Shown in pieces: positions 18,006 through 26,680 of a DNA stretch of 64,000 bases (its first letter is position 1; the number at the start of each line of letters is the position of its first letter). The notes beneath the pieces are model-generated. The model had not been told where the DNA came from. It made no database searches and was given only the letters and a program-made list of their open reading frames with translations. Source of the stretch: an uncultured Paracoccaceae bacterium (GTDB taxonomy: Bacteria; Pseudomonadota; Alphaproteobacteria; Rhodobacterales; Rhodobacteraceae); assembly GCA_947493255.1 (NCBI GenBank), contig CANLQK010000002.1:248001-312000 (forward strand), given 5' to 3'. Position numbers and translations under genes: made by a program.

Positions 18006-18604
18006 ACCTGCTCTCCTCACGGGGCCGCTTTGCACGGCTCTCTCGTGTCTTTTACTGACCTTAATTTAAGGCCCCGATCAACGTTATCCTAGGGTAAACC
18101 AAATGCGGGTAAATTCCTGTCGCAAATTTGCCGCACAGGTAAATCTACGTACTTGACGTAGTGTACTCTCCTTAGGGGTGTATTTTGCCTCATGTCTAGG
18201 AAAACATTGCGCTAAACCCAAGCTTTCCTGTTTGAAAATAAGGCCATTTCAGCCACCTTACGTGAATTTCGCCACCGGCTCGAAAACCTTGCCTCAAAAC
18301 GATTCAATCAGGAGGCGATTATTTTGGGGCAGATTTCGTACTTACGGTTACACTTTATTAAGCAAGCTATACCGTCGAACGGTCCATCGAGACCGGACAA
18401 AGACATCGAAGAAATCATGGCAAACACCCACAGCGGCGAAAATTTAATGCCGCCCAACTTCGCGCGTTCCAGCTGCCTCCATCCCCCCTTAACGACGACC
18501 GATCCACCACAGGGGTCGGTTTTTTGCTCTCTTAGGTCGGGTGGGTTTCCCATGGCCAATGCGTTTGGGGCAAACTGTTGAAAGAACACTATGGGAGTCA
18601 GGTG
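18006..18604. other. Gene-poor stretch with a terminator before the flavoprotein gene
   Basis: About 600 bases without a convincing protein gene. Short open frames exist between 18178 and 18581 but they lack a ribosome site and family resemblance, and one reads through a terminator hairpin. A possible promoter (TTGACG near 18153) and a good terminator at 18498-18525 suggest a transcript of roughly 300-350 nt, either a small RNA or a leader of the following gene. Confidence 0.5.
18498..18525 (+). terminator. Rho-independent terminator about 80 bp before the flavoprotein ATG
   Basis: Inverted repeat 18498-18505 with 18513-18520 (8 pairs, one G-T), 7-nt loop, and a run of six T (18520-18525). 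No plus-strand coding sequence ends before it, so it must end a non-coding transcript or act as an attenuator. Confidence 0.78.
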
Positions 18605-21106
18605 ATGAAAACGCAGGTCAAAGCATTGGTCGTTGGTGGTGGCGCCGTCGGCACATCTATCGCTTATCATTTGGCCAAGGCTGGTTGGGATGATGTGATG
18701 TTGCTCGAACGCGACGAACTCACCTCTGGCTCGACGTGGCACGCCGCCGGTTTGTTGCCCCTGTTCAACATGTCCTACGCCACGACCCACATCCACAAAT
18801 ACTCGGTCGATTTCTACAAAACGCTAGAAGAAGAAACCGGCCTAAACGCGGGCTTTGCCGTGGTCGGCAATCTGCGTATGGCCCAAACCAAGGACCGCAT
18901 GGATGAATACATGCTCTATGCGTCCACCGCCGAAACCTGCGATGTCCCCCTTGAATGGCTCACCCCAGACCAGATCAAAGAACGCTGGCCGCTGATCAAC
19001 ACCGATGACCTTGAAGGCGCGATTTATCACACCGAAGACGGCTATATTAACCCTGCCGATGTCACCATGGCGATGGCCAAAGGGGCCCGCCAGCGCGGGG
19101 TGATGATTGAACGCAAATGGCAGGCCGATGCGTTCAACTGGAATGGCACCGCGTGGGAGGTGACCTGCACCAAAATGGTCGAAAAGGGCGGCAACCTTGT
19201 GCCCTCGGACGAACAAATCATCATCACCGCCGAACATGTGGTCACAGCCTCGGGCAACCACGCCCAACGTACGGCCAAAATGCTGGGTATCAAAATGCCC
19301 GCCATTCCGGTCGAACACCAGTTTATCGTCATGGATCAAGACAAATCGCTGGTCGACTACCGCGCCGCAGGCAACCCTGAACATCCCGTTGTCCGCGACG
19401 CCGACGCGCAATCCTATGTGCGCGAAGAACGCGGTGGCTGGATCCTTGGTGTCTATGAAAAGAACGCACCTGCGGTGTTTGAACACGGCGTTCCCGACAG
19501 CTTCCGCGCCGATCTGTTCCAACTCGATCTGGAACGCATCGAAGACCAATACATGGCGATGATCCACCGCATCCCCTCCTGCGAAGACAGCGGGCTAAAG
19601 GACGATTTCAACGGCCCCATCTGCTACACGCCAGACGGCAACCCGCTCGTTGGTCCCGCACCGGGCCTGCGCAACATGTGGCTCGCCGAAGGGTTCTCCT
19701 TTGGTATCACCGCCGCTGGCGGCACCGGGTACTACCTCGCGCAAATGATGGTCGACGGCGAAGCTGAAATCGACATGGCGTCGCTCGATCCCAAACGCTA
19801 CGGCGACTGGATGACTACCGAATTTGCGGCCCGCAAGAACGAAGAATGCTACGACCACGTCTATATCCTTCACCACCCAGACGAAGAACGCCCCGCGTGC
19901 CGTCCTCTGCGCACGTCCCCTGCGTATGACCGCCAAGCGGCACGCGGGGCACAATTCGGCTGGGTCAATGGTTGGGAACGTCCCAACTACTTCGGCCCCC
20001 TCGATGCGCCCGATAATTTCGATCACGACAGCCGCAGTTTCCGCCGTGGCGCATGGTGGCAACACGCCGTGGACGAGGCAAAAGCCATCCGCGAAAACGT
20101 CGGCCTGATCGACGCCACAGCGTTTACCAAACACATCGTCAAAGGGCCGGGCGCCACAGCCTTCCTTGATTGGTTCACCACCAACAAACTGCCCCGCGTG
20201 GGCCGCATCAACCTGACCTATGCGCTCACCACTCACGGCACGACGCGCACGGAATACACCATCGTGCGCATCGCTGATGATGAATATTACCTCGTCTCCG
20301 CAGGCGCATGGACAGCCTATGACGCCGACTACCTGCGCAAAGCGATAGAAGACAAAGAGCCCGAATTTGGCCGGATTGAATGTCAAGACGTGACCACCCA
20401 ATGGGGCGTTTTCGCCATCGCAGGCCCCAAATCCCGCGATGTTCTAAACGCCGTCATCAATGACCCAGACCCATCCACAGCCCTCACAAACAAACGGTTC
20501 CCGTGGCTGTCGGCCAAACAAATCGAACTGGGCATGTGCCCCGTCAACGCCATCCGCGTGGCCTATACAGGCGAACTCGGCTGGGAACTCCACCACCCGA
20601 TTGAAATGCAAAACTACCTGTTTGATCTGCTCGAAAAAGCAGGCGAACCCCACGGCATGAAACTGGTCGGCGCCCGCGCGCAAAACTGGCTGCGTCAGGA
20701 AAAATCATATCGTGCGTTCGGCACTGAATTGGGCCGCGATGCGACGCCCCTTGAGGCAGATTTGCCCCGCTTTGTGGATCTGTCCAAAGACTTCCACGGC
20801 AAGGACGCGATGGAAAACATCGGTATCCGTTCCAAATGCGTCACGTTGCTGATCGACGGTCCCGCCGACGCCGACCCTTGGGGTCGTGAAGCCTTGTTGC
20901 ACGATGGCCAAAAGGTTGGCCGCCTGACATCAGGCGGTTATTCCGTGGCGTTTGGAAAATCCATCGGCATGGGCTATCTGCCGCCCCACTTGGCGCAGGT
21001 CGGCACCCACGTTAAGGTCCGCATGTTCCGCCAACTGTGGGACGCCCAAGTGGTAGAGGACAGCCCCTATGATCCAAAGAATGAAACCATTCGCAAAGAC
21101 GCTTAG
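18605..21106 (+). CDS. FAD-dependent dehydrogenase with C-terminal GcvT domain (dimethylglycine/sarcosine dehydrogenase family)
   Basis: 833 residues. The N-terminal DAO-type flavin domain has GGGAVGTSIAYHLA (from residue 11) and SGSTWHAAGLLP, in which His46 matches the covalent-FAD histidine of DMGDH/SDH. VEHQFIVMD and GNPLVGPAPGLRNMWLAEGF follow. From about residue 430 the sequence is aminomethyltransferase-like (GcvT): FDHDSRSFRRGAWW, VGLIDATAFTKHIVKGPGA, VAYTGELGWELHHP and a C-terminal barrel with GRLTSGGYS. Relatives oxidise N-methyl glycines and pass the one-carbon unit to tetrahydrofolate. The substrate could be dimethylglycine, sarcosine or another methylated amine. Roseobacters use these for glycine-betaine breakdown. 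Start chosen at 18605, just before the first flavin-domain strand. Confidence 0.9.
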   Translation: MKTQVKALVVGGGAVGTSIAYHLAKAGWDDVMLLERDELTSGSTWHAAGLLPLFNMSYATTHIHKYSVDFYKTLEEETGLNAGFAVVGNLRMAQTKDRMDEYMLYASTAETCDVPLEWLTPDQIKERWPLINTDDLEGAIYHTEDGYINPADVTMAMAKGARQRGVMIERKWQADAFNWNGTAWEVTCTKMVEKGGNLVPSDEQIIITAEHVVTASGNHAQRTAKMLGIKMPAIPVEHQFIVMDQDKSLVDYRAAGNPEHPVVRDADAQSYVREERGGWILGVYEKNAPAVFEHGVPDSFRADLFQLDLERIEDQYMAMIHRIPSCEDSGLKDDFNGPICYTPDGNPLVGPAPGLRNMWLAEGFSFGITAAGGTGYYLAQMMVDGEAEIDMASLDPKRYGDWMTTEFAARKNEECYDHVYILHHPDEERPACRPLRTSPAYDRQAARGAQFGWVNGWERPNYFGPLDAPDNFDHDSRSFRRGAWWQHAVDEAKAIRENVGLIDATAFTKHIVKGPGATAFLDWFTTNKLPRVGRINLTYALTTHGTTRTEYTIVRIADDEYYLVSAGAWTAYDADYLRKAIEDKEPEFGRIECQDVTTQWGVFAIAGPKSRDVLNAVINDPDPSTALTNKRFPWLSAKQIELGMCPVNAIRVAYTGELGWELHHPIEMQNYLFDLLEKAGEPHGMKLVGARAQNWLRQEKSYRAFGTELGRDATPLEADLPRFVDLSKDFHGKDAMENIGIRSKCVTLLIDGPADADPWGREALLHDGQKVGRLTSGGYSVAFGKSIGMGYLPPHLAQVGTHVKVRMFRQLWDAQVVEDSPYDPKNETIRKDA

Positions 21107-21521
21107 CGCGCTGTTGTTCACCTGTGCCGCCAGCGCGGCGCAGGCCCACGGGTTCTCCAGCCCAAGCGGGAACATCCGGTGTTACTTGGACGTTTACAGC
21201 GACGTCAGATTTGATGAAAAACCAATGGTTTGTCTGGTGTTCGGTGCAGATTGGACCCCACCGGACGGTTTCGGGGACGAAGACCCAACTTGCGATTTAG
21301 ACATGACGCGCACGGTCATTTTGCCACGCAATGGGCCTGCGACTGCCCGCTGGACATGCCACGGCGATGTGTTTTGGCCGGAACCGCTCGGGTCCATCAG
21401 CTATGGGTCACAATGGTCGCTGCTTGGGTTCAGTTGCGACGTGAAAGAAACGGGTGTGCAGTGCAGAAATGAACAGGGCAACAGCTTGTCCGTCAGCCGC
21501 GCGCGCCTTGGGTTAAACTAG
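21081..21521 (+). CDS. Secreted small protein, DUF6636-like
   Basis: 146 residues with a clear signal peptide (FAKTLSALLFTCAASAAQAH). The mature part has FSSPSGNIRCYLD at its start and three further Cys (VCLVFG, TCDLD, WTCHGD) plus a C-terminal pair (FSCDVKETGVQC), suggesting disulfide-stabilised periplasmic folding, as in DUF6636 proteins. The start overlaps the 3' end of the flavoprotein gene by 26 bp. An in-frame ATG at 21069 is an alternative. Function unknown. Confidence 0.75.
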   Translation: MKPFAKTLSALLFTCAASAAQAHGFSSPSGNIRCYLDVYSDVRFDEKPMVCLVFGADWTPPDGFGDEDPTCDLDMTRTVILPRNGPATARWTCHGDVFWPEPLGSISYGSQWSLLGFSCDVKETGVQCRNEQGNSLSVSRARLGLN

Positions 21522-22483
21522 CGCGTAAACACGATATCCAGACGTTCTTTGATCCGGTCAAATCGTGTCCGATCTATCTCTAACGATGCATAGTCGCGTT
21601 TGCTGATGGCCGCCCAGTCGATGAGCAAGCGCCCTCTCATTGCAACCTCGAACAGGCTTTGGTTGATCTTGTGTTTGTAGGCTTTGAAAAACATCTCGCG
21701 GTGGATGGCAATTAAACCAGAAGCATCCAGATCAGCTGCCTTGAAAGGGCGGAACACATCGACCTTTAGGAAATCCACGGCATCATATAGGGCCATCTTC
21801 ATGCGTGCCTCGGTTAGGTCAAACGCATAGGTCATCCCTGGCCCCATCATAATGTTTTCGCTGTGAAAATCTCCGTGGCACCACGCGCGAATATCCTTGG
21901 TGTTGCCCGTTTTCTCGACCTGTGCACTTAGCTGGTCCCGCATGCGTTGCACGTCTTGAACACTGGCCTGCATTTCGTTTGCGTTGATCAAATCATCGAT
22001 TTCGCCAATCATCCACCGGCCATGGAATTGACCGCGTTTCTGTGGCTTGAATTCGTGCATCGCCGAAACCCACATTCCCGCGCGACGGTAAACTTGACGC
22101 GTGGTCTGGTCCAATTCACGGCCCTCTAGACGTTGCCCGGCAGTCAAATGATCCAGATAGTCCATCGCGAAAAACGTTTTTGACGGTGACAAATAAATAG
22201 GCGTCGCGGTGCCTAATTTTTCATAACCGGCAAAGTGTGCATTCAGCGCCTGTAACCCTTTAAATTCGCGTTCCAACCGGCCAGTCTCTGGCGAAGTGGT
22301 GTCGACCTTAATCGCGTATTTCGTCTGTCCCAATACAACCATCAGCACTTGTCGTTCTTTTGGTGCAACAGGTGAAACAAAGATACGCGAAAATTCGGGG
22401 ATACCCTCAAATCCCATATGATTTGAAAATTCCCGAATAACGGTTTTGTACATTGGGTCGTTAGGGTCGGTCTGTGTCGTCAT
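21518..22483 (-). CDS. Phosphotransferase of the aminoglycoside-phosphotransferase/kinase-like fold
   Basis: 321 residues. The catalytic loop WCHGDFHSENIMMGPG and the metal-binding Asp in YAFDLTEARM match the APH/choline-kinase fold. An upstream beta-strand Lys (TKYAIKVDTT) and Glu (EREFKGLQ) would hold ATP. Substrate is unknown; many chromosomal members phosphorylate small alcohols or proteins rather than drugs. It converges with the small secreted-protein gene (4-bp overlap). Confidence 0.8.
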   Translation of the reverse strand: MTTQTDPNDPMYKTVIREFSNHMGFEGIPEFSRIFVSPVAPKERQVLMVVLGQTKYAIKVDTTSPETGRLEREFKGLQALNAHFAGYEKLGTATPIYLSPSKTFFAMDYLDHLTAGQRLEGRELDQTTRQVYRRAGMWVSAMHEFKPQKRGQFHGRWMIGEIDDLINANEMQASVQDVQRMRDQLSAQVEKTGNTKDIRAWCHGDFHSENIMMGPGMTYAFDLTEARMKMALYDAVDFLKVDVFRPFKAADLDASGLIAIHREMFFKAYKHKINQSLFEVAMRGRLLIDWAAISKRDYASLEIDRTRFDRIKERLDIVFTR

Positions 22484-22631
22484 AGCGCACCATTGCCCGC
22501 GTGGCTGCGAACGTCAAACACTCTGCCAGGGCTGCCATGGAATGTCACATTTTCGCCCTAACCTAGCCCGCTTGCGAGGTTAACCTTTGGTCAACCGGCA
22601 TAGGCTGGACGCAGTACTGAAAGAGTAAAAC

Positions 22632-23174
22632 ATGAGATTTCAACCCGAGTTGAAGGCGTTGTCGCCTTGGGTCGCAGCATTTGGCGTCACCGGCGAAACC
22701 CGCATCGCAACTCCTTTGGGGGAACGTCCAGCCAGTTCGTTGGCCATTGGCGACTTGGTCACAACCCGTGACAAAGGTGCGCAACCCATCACCGAACTTT
22801 GCGAAGTCGTGTCTGCGCCTGCCGAGCGGAACCACTATCCTGTACGTATTGCTCAAGGCGCTATGGGGCGGGGCTTGCCGCGCGCCGACCTTACCCTCGG
22901 GTCCCAGCATCGTGTGTTGTTCGAAAACGCCCGTGTGCCGCTTTTGTTTGCTGAAGACGCTGTTTTGGTGCGGGCAAAATCCTTGTCCGTCAGCCATGAC
23001 CGTATTCGGGTAGAACGGGTCACTGCGCCTGTCAGCTACATCCAAATTTCGACAGCGGAACAATGCGTCATCTATGCCGAAGGCCTTCCCATCGAAACCG
23101 TAATGCCGGATGGCGAATGCGATATGGGGTTCATGACGCTGCGCTCGTGGGAGCTCATGGCAGCGGTCGCTTAA
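22632..23174 (+). CDS. Hint-domain protein lacking the nucleophilic cysteine
   Basis: 180 residues, essentially one Hint (hedgehog/intein) domain: GETRIATPLGERPASSLAIG at the start, DLVTTRDKGAQPI, LTLGSQHRVLFENAR (conserved His93), and PIETVMPDGECDMGFMTL. Aligned to the other Hint protein of this window, the splice Cys is replaced by Gly18 (FGVTGETRI against ICFTPGTMI), so classic N-S acyl shift is unlikely. Small free-standing Hint proteins are common in Rhodobacterales and have no settled function. Confidence 0.8.
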   Translation: MRFQPELKALSPWVAAFGVTGETRIATPLGERPASSLAIGDLVTTRDKGAQPITELCEVVSAPAERNHYPVRIAQGAMGRGLPRADLTLGSQHRVLFENARVPLLFAEDAVLVRAKSLSVSHDRIRVERVTAPVSYIQISTAEQCVIYAEGLPIETVMPDGECDMGFMTLRSWELMAAVA

Positions 23175-23177
23175 CGA

Positions 23178-24257
23178 TTATCGGTTCGTGAACCTGCCGA
23201 CCTGCAGCTGGGTCACCATGTCGGCCTCAATTTCCGGCGCGCGGGCGGCGACCAAATCGGCCACAAGTTGGCTGGCGGCGGGGGCCGTCTGAAACCCGTA
23301 TCCGCCTTGTCCTGCCATCCAAATGAATGTCGGGTCTGCATTGTCCGGCCCTAAAACCAAATTACGGTCAGGCGCAAAGCTGCGTAGCCCTGCCCAGTTC
23401 GACAACATCTGCGTGACGGGTTCTGTGACGTGCTCTTCGTATCGCGCCAACCCTTCGGCCAAAACCATGTCGTCAGCCCATGCATCCATCGGCGGCATCT
23501 GCACCTCATCTGCGGGCGAAACAATCAACGCCCCAGCGTCGGGTTTTGCATACCATGACTCCGCCACACCAAACACCAACGGCCAACCCGATACATCATG
23601 CCCACTGGGGGCCGGTATCCGCGCCATAGATCGCCGCATTGGCCTAATTCCTATGGGCGCGACACCGGCCATTGTAGCAATCTCGTCAACCCATGCACCG
23701 GCTGCGTTCACAACGTTGCGGGCGTGCAATACGTCGCCCCCAACCATGACCTCCCAGCCTGTGGCGGTTCGGGTCAGGCCAGATACCTCTGCCGCCGTCC
23801 GCACCGCGCCGCCATTGGCGCGGACCTCGCGTGCGAAATCCTGCACCAATTTGTCTGTGTCCAAATCCCATGCGTCTGCGTGATAGCCCGCACGCGTGAC
23901 CGACCCGTTTAGAATGGGCATCAGGCCCAATGCGTCTTCTCGCGATATTTCTTCCAACTGCATCGAAACCAAATCAGCCTCGAAATCGGCAGCGTTGTCC
24001 TGTGTCCCCACCAGCAGTAAGCCGCGCGCGCTAGTGACGCCGCCGTTGGCTGTGAAATGGTAATCGCGGCTGGCTTTGTTCAACGCAATCGTCGACGGCA
24101 AACCATAGCTTTCTTCGAACATGGCCGCCGACCGGCCCGAGGCGTGATAGGCGAGGGCGCTTTCGCGCTCCAAAACCACAACCTGTCCAAGCGTCGACAA
24201 CCGCGCCCCTACAGACGTGCCTGCAATCCCGCCACCAATGACCAAAAAGTCGATCAT
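23178..24257 (-). CDS. FAD-dependent amino-acid oxidoreductase (D-amino acid/D-arginine dehydrogenase type)
   Basis: 359-residue DAO-family flavoprotein: N-terminal GGGIAGTSVGARLS, YHASGRSAAMFEESYG (typical of D-arginine dehydrogenase-like proteins), VVNAAGAWVDEIA, and a C-terminal GQGGYGFQTAPAASQLVADL. It probably oxidises a D-amino acid or glycine derivative to an imino acid. The start lies 2 bp after the stop of the upstream small membrane protein, so the two are cotranscribed. Confidence 0.88.
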   Translation of the reverse strand: MIDFLVIGGGIAGTSVGARLSTLGQVVVLERESALAYHASGRSAAMFEESYGLPSTIALNKASRDYHFTANGGVTSARGLLLVGTQDNAADFEADLVSMQLEEISREDALGLMPILNGSVTRAGYHADAWDLDTDKLVQDFAREVRANGGAVRTAAEVSGLTRTATGWEVMVGGDVLHARNVVNAAGAWVDEIATMAGVAPIGIRPMRRSMARIPAPSGHDVSGWPLVFGVAESWYAKPDAGALIVSPADEVQMPPMDAWADDMVLAEGLARYEEHVTEPVTQMLSNWAGLRSFAPDRNLVLGPDNADPTFIWMAGQGGYGFQTAPAASQLVADLVAARAPEIEADMVTQLQVGRFTNR

Positions 24258-24259
24258 CG

Positions 24260-24655
24260 TTAACTCGAACGCAGCGATCGTAAGAACAACCCAATCCCGC
24301 CAACCAGCAAAATGATGATCACCAGCAGGTCAAACGCACTGGTGCGTGTGAAGGTAAACGTGATGCTCGCGATCACCCCAACGACCAAGGCCAAAACAGA
24401 CCCAAGCGCCAGTAACCATCCCAGCCAATTGCGGCTGTTGTAAAAGATCATACCGACACCAAAGGCAAACGGCACCAATATTAAGCCCGTTGTCACAGGA
24501 AACCCGCCGACCGCAAACATCCGGCTGCCAAACCCCAACTGCGGTTGAACGATAATGCCACGCAGCAAAAGGTAACCACCGGCGATCATCATGATCAGCC
24601 CCAGAATAAACGACCCTTCGCCGCCCCCTGTTCCACCTGCTCCGCGATATGGCAT
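24260..24655 (-). CDS. Small integral membrane protein of unknown function
   Basis: 131 residues from the ATG at 24655 (ACAGGAG, 8 nt upstream). A Gly-rich N-terminus (GAGGTGGGEG) precedes about four hydrophobic segments: FILGLIMMIAGGYLLL, FPVTTGLILVPFAFGVGMIF, WLGWLLALGSVLALVVGVIA and FDLLVIIILLVGGIGLFL. No family recognised. It is upstream of and 2 bp from the flavoprotein, so it may share its regulation. Confidence 0.8.
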   Translation of the reverse strand: MPYRGAGGTGGGEGSFILGLIMMIAGGYLLLRGIIVQPQLGFGSRMFAVGGFPVTTGLILVPFAFGVGMIFYNSRNWLGWLLALGSVLALVVGVIASITFTFTRTSAFDLLVIIILLVGGIGLFLRSLRSS

Positions 24656-25052
24656 CAAAACACTCCTGTACTTTACGCAGCACCATGATGCGGTTGGCCC
24701 AAAAGTGCTAGTGGATTTTGAAACGAACCGCACGGTTGATCCCGTTCATGGGAACGATACACCGTGAAGCCTGATCGCCCAGCCTCGCAGCAGCCAAACC
24801 ACGAACTAACACAGGGAGTCTTCTCCACTTTGCGGACGAACCGGACTTGTGCCGCTGCGGCTATCGCTGGCGCAGCATTTATTCTCAAATGCAAAAATAA
24901 CCGACCAGTGGCCCCAACGACCTCTTCAAAACGGCCATTCCTTGACGGGATAGAACCCAAGCATCAAAGTGTATGACGTAAGTAAAGCAAGACAGTAAAG
25001 GCATCCATGCATTGCAAGGTTCTCTACTGGCATCGATACGGATTGCAGCACT
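24656..25052. other. Gene-free stretch
   Basis: About 400 bases between divergent transcripts. It contains the start signals of the minus-strand membrane protein and presumably the promoter of the 25053 gene. No protein gene, tRNA or strong hairpin is seen. Composition looks like decayed sequence. Confidence 0.6.
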
Positions 25053-25454
25053 ATGACAGATAGACAGCGTGAAATACCGCCGGGGCACACCAAGCCACCA
25101 ATTGTTGTATCCAAGGACAAGACACTTGCGGCTAAGCCAAAGTTTAACTTCGATCCAAGAAAGTTGCCTAAAAACGCGCAATATGTCCTGATGATTTCCG
25201 CGGCGCTGGCATTTGCCTTAATGTTACTTGATCCGGACCCGATGAGCGGGGTCGATTTGGTCGCACTTATTTCTTTAGGCGCTTTTGCCGAGGCAAGACG
25301 GGAAGAGGGCCCCATCAAGAAACCTACGCTTGGCCATTTATATGACCGAGCGCTTTCTCATGCCCTCTGGCTCGCCGTCAGTATGCTACCTTTCATCTTC
25401 TTAGGAATTGGGGTGCGTCGATTGTTAGGGTTGTACACGGGACAGGTAGATTAG
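25053..25454 (+). CDS. Small membrane protein of unknown function (cluster gene 1)
   Basis: 133 residues. A hydrophilic, Lys/Pro-rich N-terminal 40 residues precedes a hydrophobic helix (YVLMISAALAFALMLL), a short amphipathic stretch (VDLVALISLGAFAEARREEG) and another helix (LWLAVSMLPFIFLGIG). It matches no family I know. First of three consecutive small membrane-protein genes, 45 bp before the next. Confidence 0.65.
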   Translation: MTDRQREIPPGHTKPPIVVSKDKTLAAKPKFNFDPRKLPKNAQYVLMISAALAFALMLLDPDPMSGVDLVALISLGAFAEARREEGPIKKPTLGHLYDRALSHALWLAVSMLPFIFLGIGVRRLLGLYTGQVD

Positions 25455-25499
25455 CCTTGTTGGTTCGCGTTCTATCAAAGACTTTTGCAGGGGTTTGTC

Positions 25500-25925
25500 A
25501 TGCATCGCGTTGATAAAGTTGAGCAGATCTTTTTTACAGAGGGCCCCCAAGCATTGCGAGTGGCAGCACTTAGCTTCCTTTTCATGGGCATTGCTGGCGG
25601 CATCGGCGTCGCATTTGGCGCAACAAATGGCTTTACGCCGAGTTATCTATGGATTGCATGCCTTGGATTGGTCCCAGCCGTGCCTTGTTGGTTGCTATCT
25701 ATTGCCATTCGCAACCGGCATCTTTCCACCGTCCCGCTGGTAATTCTGCTTTGCGCAATCTCTTTGTATGTTACGTTTGTTAATCCCGCGGATGTAGCAC
25801 AGGGGCTATCCCCCTATCTGCCTATTCTTGTTGGCGTTTGGATCGCCTTTTTCGCCGAGCTCATCTTTATTGCGTTGACCTTAGTTTTCATTGGTCACCT
25901 TTGGCGCAAGGGCGCGTTCAATTGA
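25500..25925 (+). CDS. Four-helix membrane protein of unknown function (cluster gene 2)
   Basis: 141 residues from the ATG at 25500, which follows CAGGGG. Four hydrophobic segments lie near residues 20-40, 48-70, 77-93 and 104-131. A short soluble N-terminus precedes them. A motif GATNGFTPSYLW occurs between helices 1 and 2; a matching NGFTP lies between the two helices of the next protein, so they may share an ancestral helix pair. No family recognised. Confidence 0.68.
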   Translation: MHRVDKVEQIFFTEGPQALRVAALSFLFMGIAGGIGVAFGATNGFTPSYLWIACLGLVPAVPCWLLSIAIRNRHLSTVPLVILLCAISLYVTFVNPADVAQGLSPYLPILVGVWIAFFAELIFIALTLVFIGHLWRKGAFN

Positions 25926-25961
25926 CTATCGTAATATTGGCTTCAATAGAGGACGACTGAA

Positions 25962-26366
25962 ATGGAAGACAAAGCTGCAATTGAAGAGGCGACCGCCCGG
26001 CGATTTATCCCTTTTGCTCTCGCGGCACTGCTATCGCTCGTTTCGATTTTTGTAACGGGAAACGGATTTACGCCATTATTCGTCATTCTCGCCTTTCTCG
26101 TCGGATATCTACCCACGGACAAAACACTATTCTTCGTAGAAAGCCTTGAAATGCGCCGCCATGTTGGTCGTGACGTGCTTCATCGACTACGAGAGGAAGA
26201 GATTGACGATATTCTCAAAACCGTCAGAGCTGGTCACAAAATTCAAGCCATCAAAGAGGTGCGTGCGATAAACGGCGACGGCTTAAAAGAAGCAAAGGAC
26301 GCTGTCGACTTGTTGAGTGACTTTGGGCTGAAATGGCGGGACACGATGAACACCCCCCCGCGTTAG
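25962..26366 (+). CDS. Membrane protein with a ribosomal L7/L12 C-terminal-like tail (cluster gene 3)
   Basis: 134 residues. Two hydrophobic helices (about 15-33 and 36-52, with NGFTP between) are followed by a soluble region. Residues 92-116 (HKIQAIKEVRAINGDGLKEA and KDAVD) closely resemble the bL12 C-terminal pattern KIxVIKxVRxxTGLGLKEAKxLVD. That segment in bL12 recruits translation factors; here it is probably a small fold reused for protein contact. Function unknown. Spaced 36 bp after the preceding gene, so probably an operon. Confidence 0.75.
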   Translation: MEDKAAIEEATARRFIPFALAALLSLVSIFVTGNGFTPLFVILAFLVGYLPTDKTLFFVESLEMRRHVGRDVLHRLREEEIDDILKTVRAGHKIQAIKEVRAINGDGLKEAKDAVDLLSDFGLKWRDTMNTPPR

Positions 26367-26680
26367 GATTTTCTTGTTCTCACCGAAACAACTTTTTGCT
26401 GCCCTAATGGCATTTGAAAAGTAGTCTTTGATTGAAAAACTCCCTACCTCGGCGCCGTCCGCGACGTGATCCGAGGGCACTCAGCTCTCTGTGTGGTCTG
26501 AGTAGTTGGCAGGTTTTCCGGCTGCACAGATGCGTATGAACATACGCAGTTGCAGCAATTTCCGTGCGACGGGCACATGCAGCCCAATAACGAACTTACA
26601 GATTGGGCTCACACCAGACATTCCAAAACGCAAAAGGCCCACGTCGAAACGTGGGCCTTTCGAATTGAAGTGGGCGTGGC
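26367..26680. other. Gene-free stretch holding the terminator of the purine operon
   Basis: 314 bases between convergent transcripts. It contains an 8-bp inverted repeat (26581-26588 with 26602-26609) and the strong terminator at 26633-26660. No gene is supported. Confidence 0.65.
26633..26660 (-). terminator. Rho-independent terminator of the purine uptake operon
   Basis: 11-bp perfect inverted repeat (26633-26643 with 26650-26660), 6-nt loop. On the minus strand it continues into a T-rich tail (CTTTTGCGTTTTGG). It lies just downstream of the binding-protein gene and may act in both directions. Confidence 0.9.

Noticed and set aside
18178-18581. Short open frames before the dehydrogenase
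   Set aside because: No ribosome site or conserved features, and one reads through the terminator at 18498-18525.
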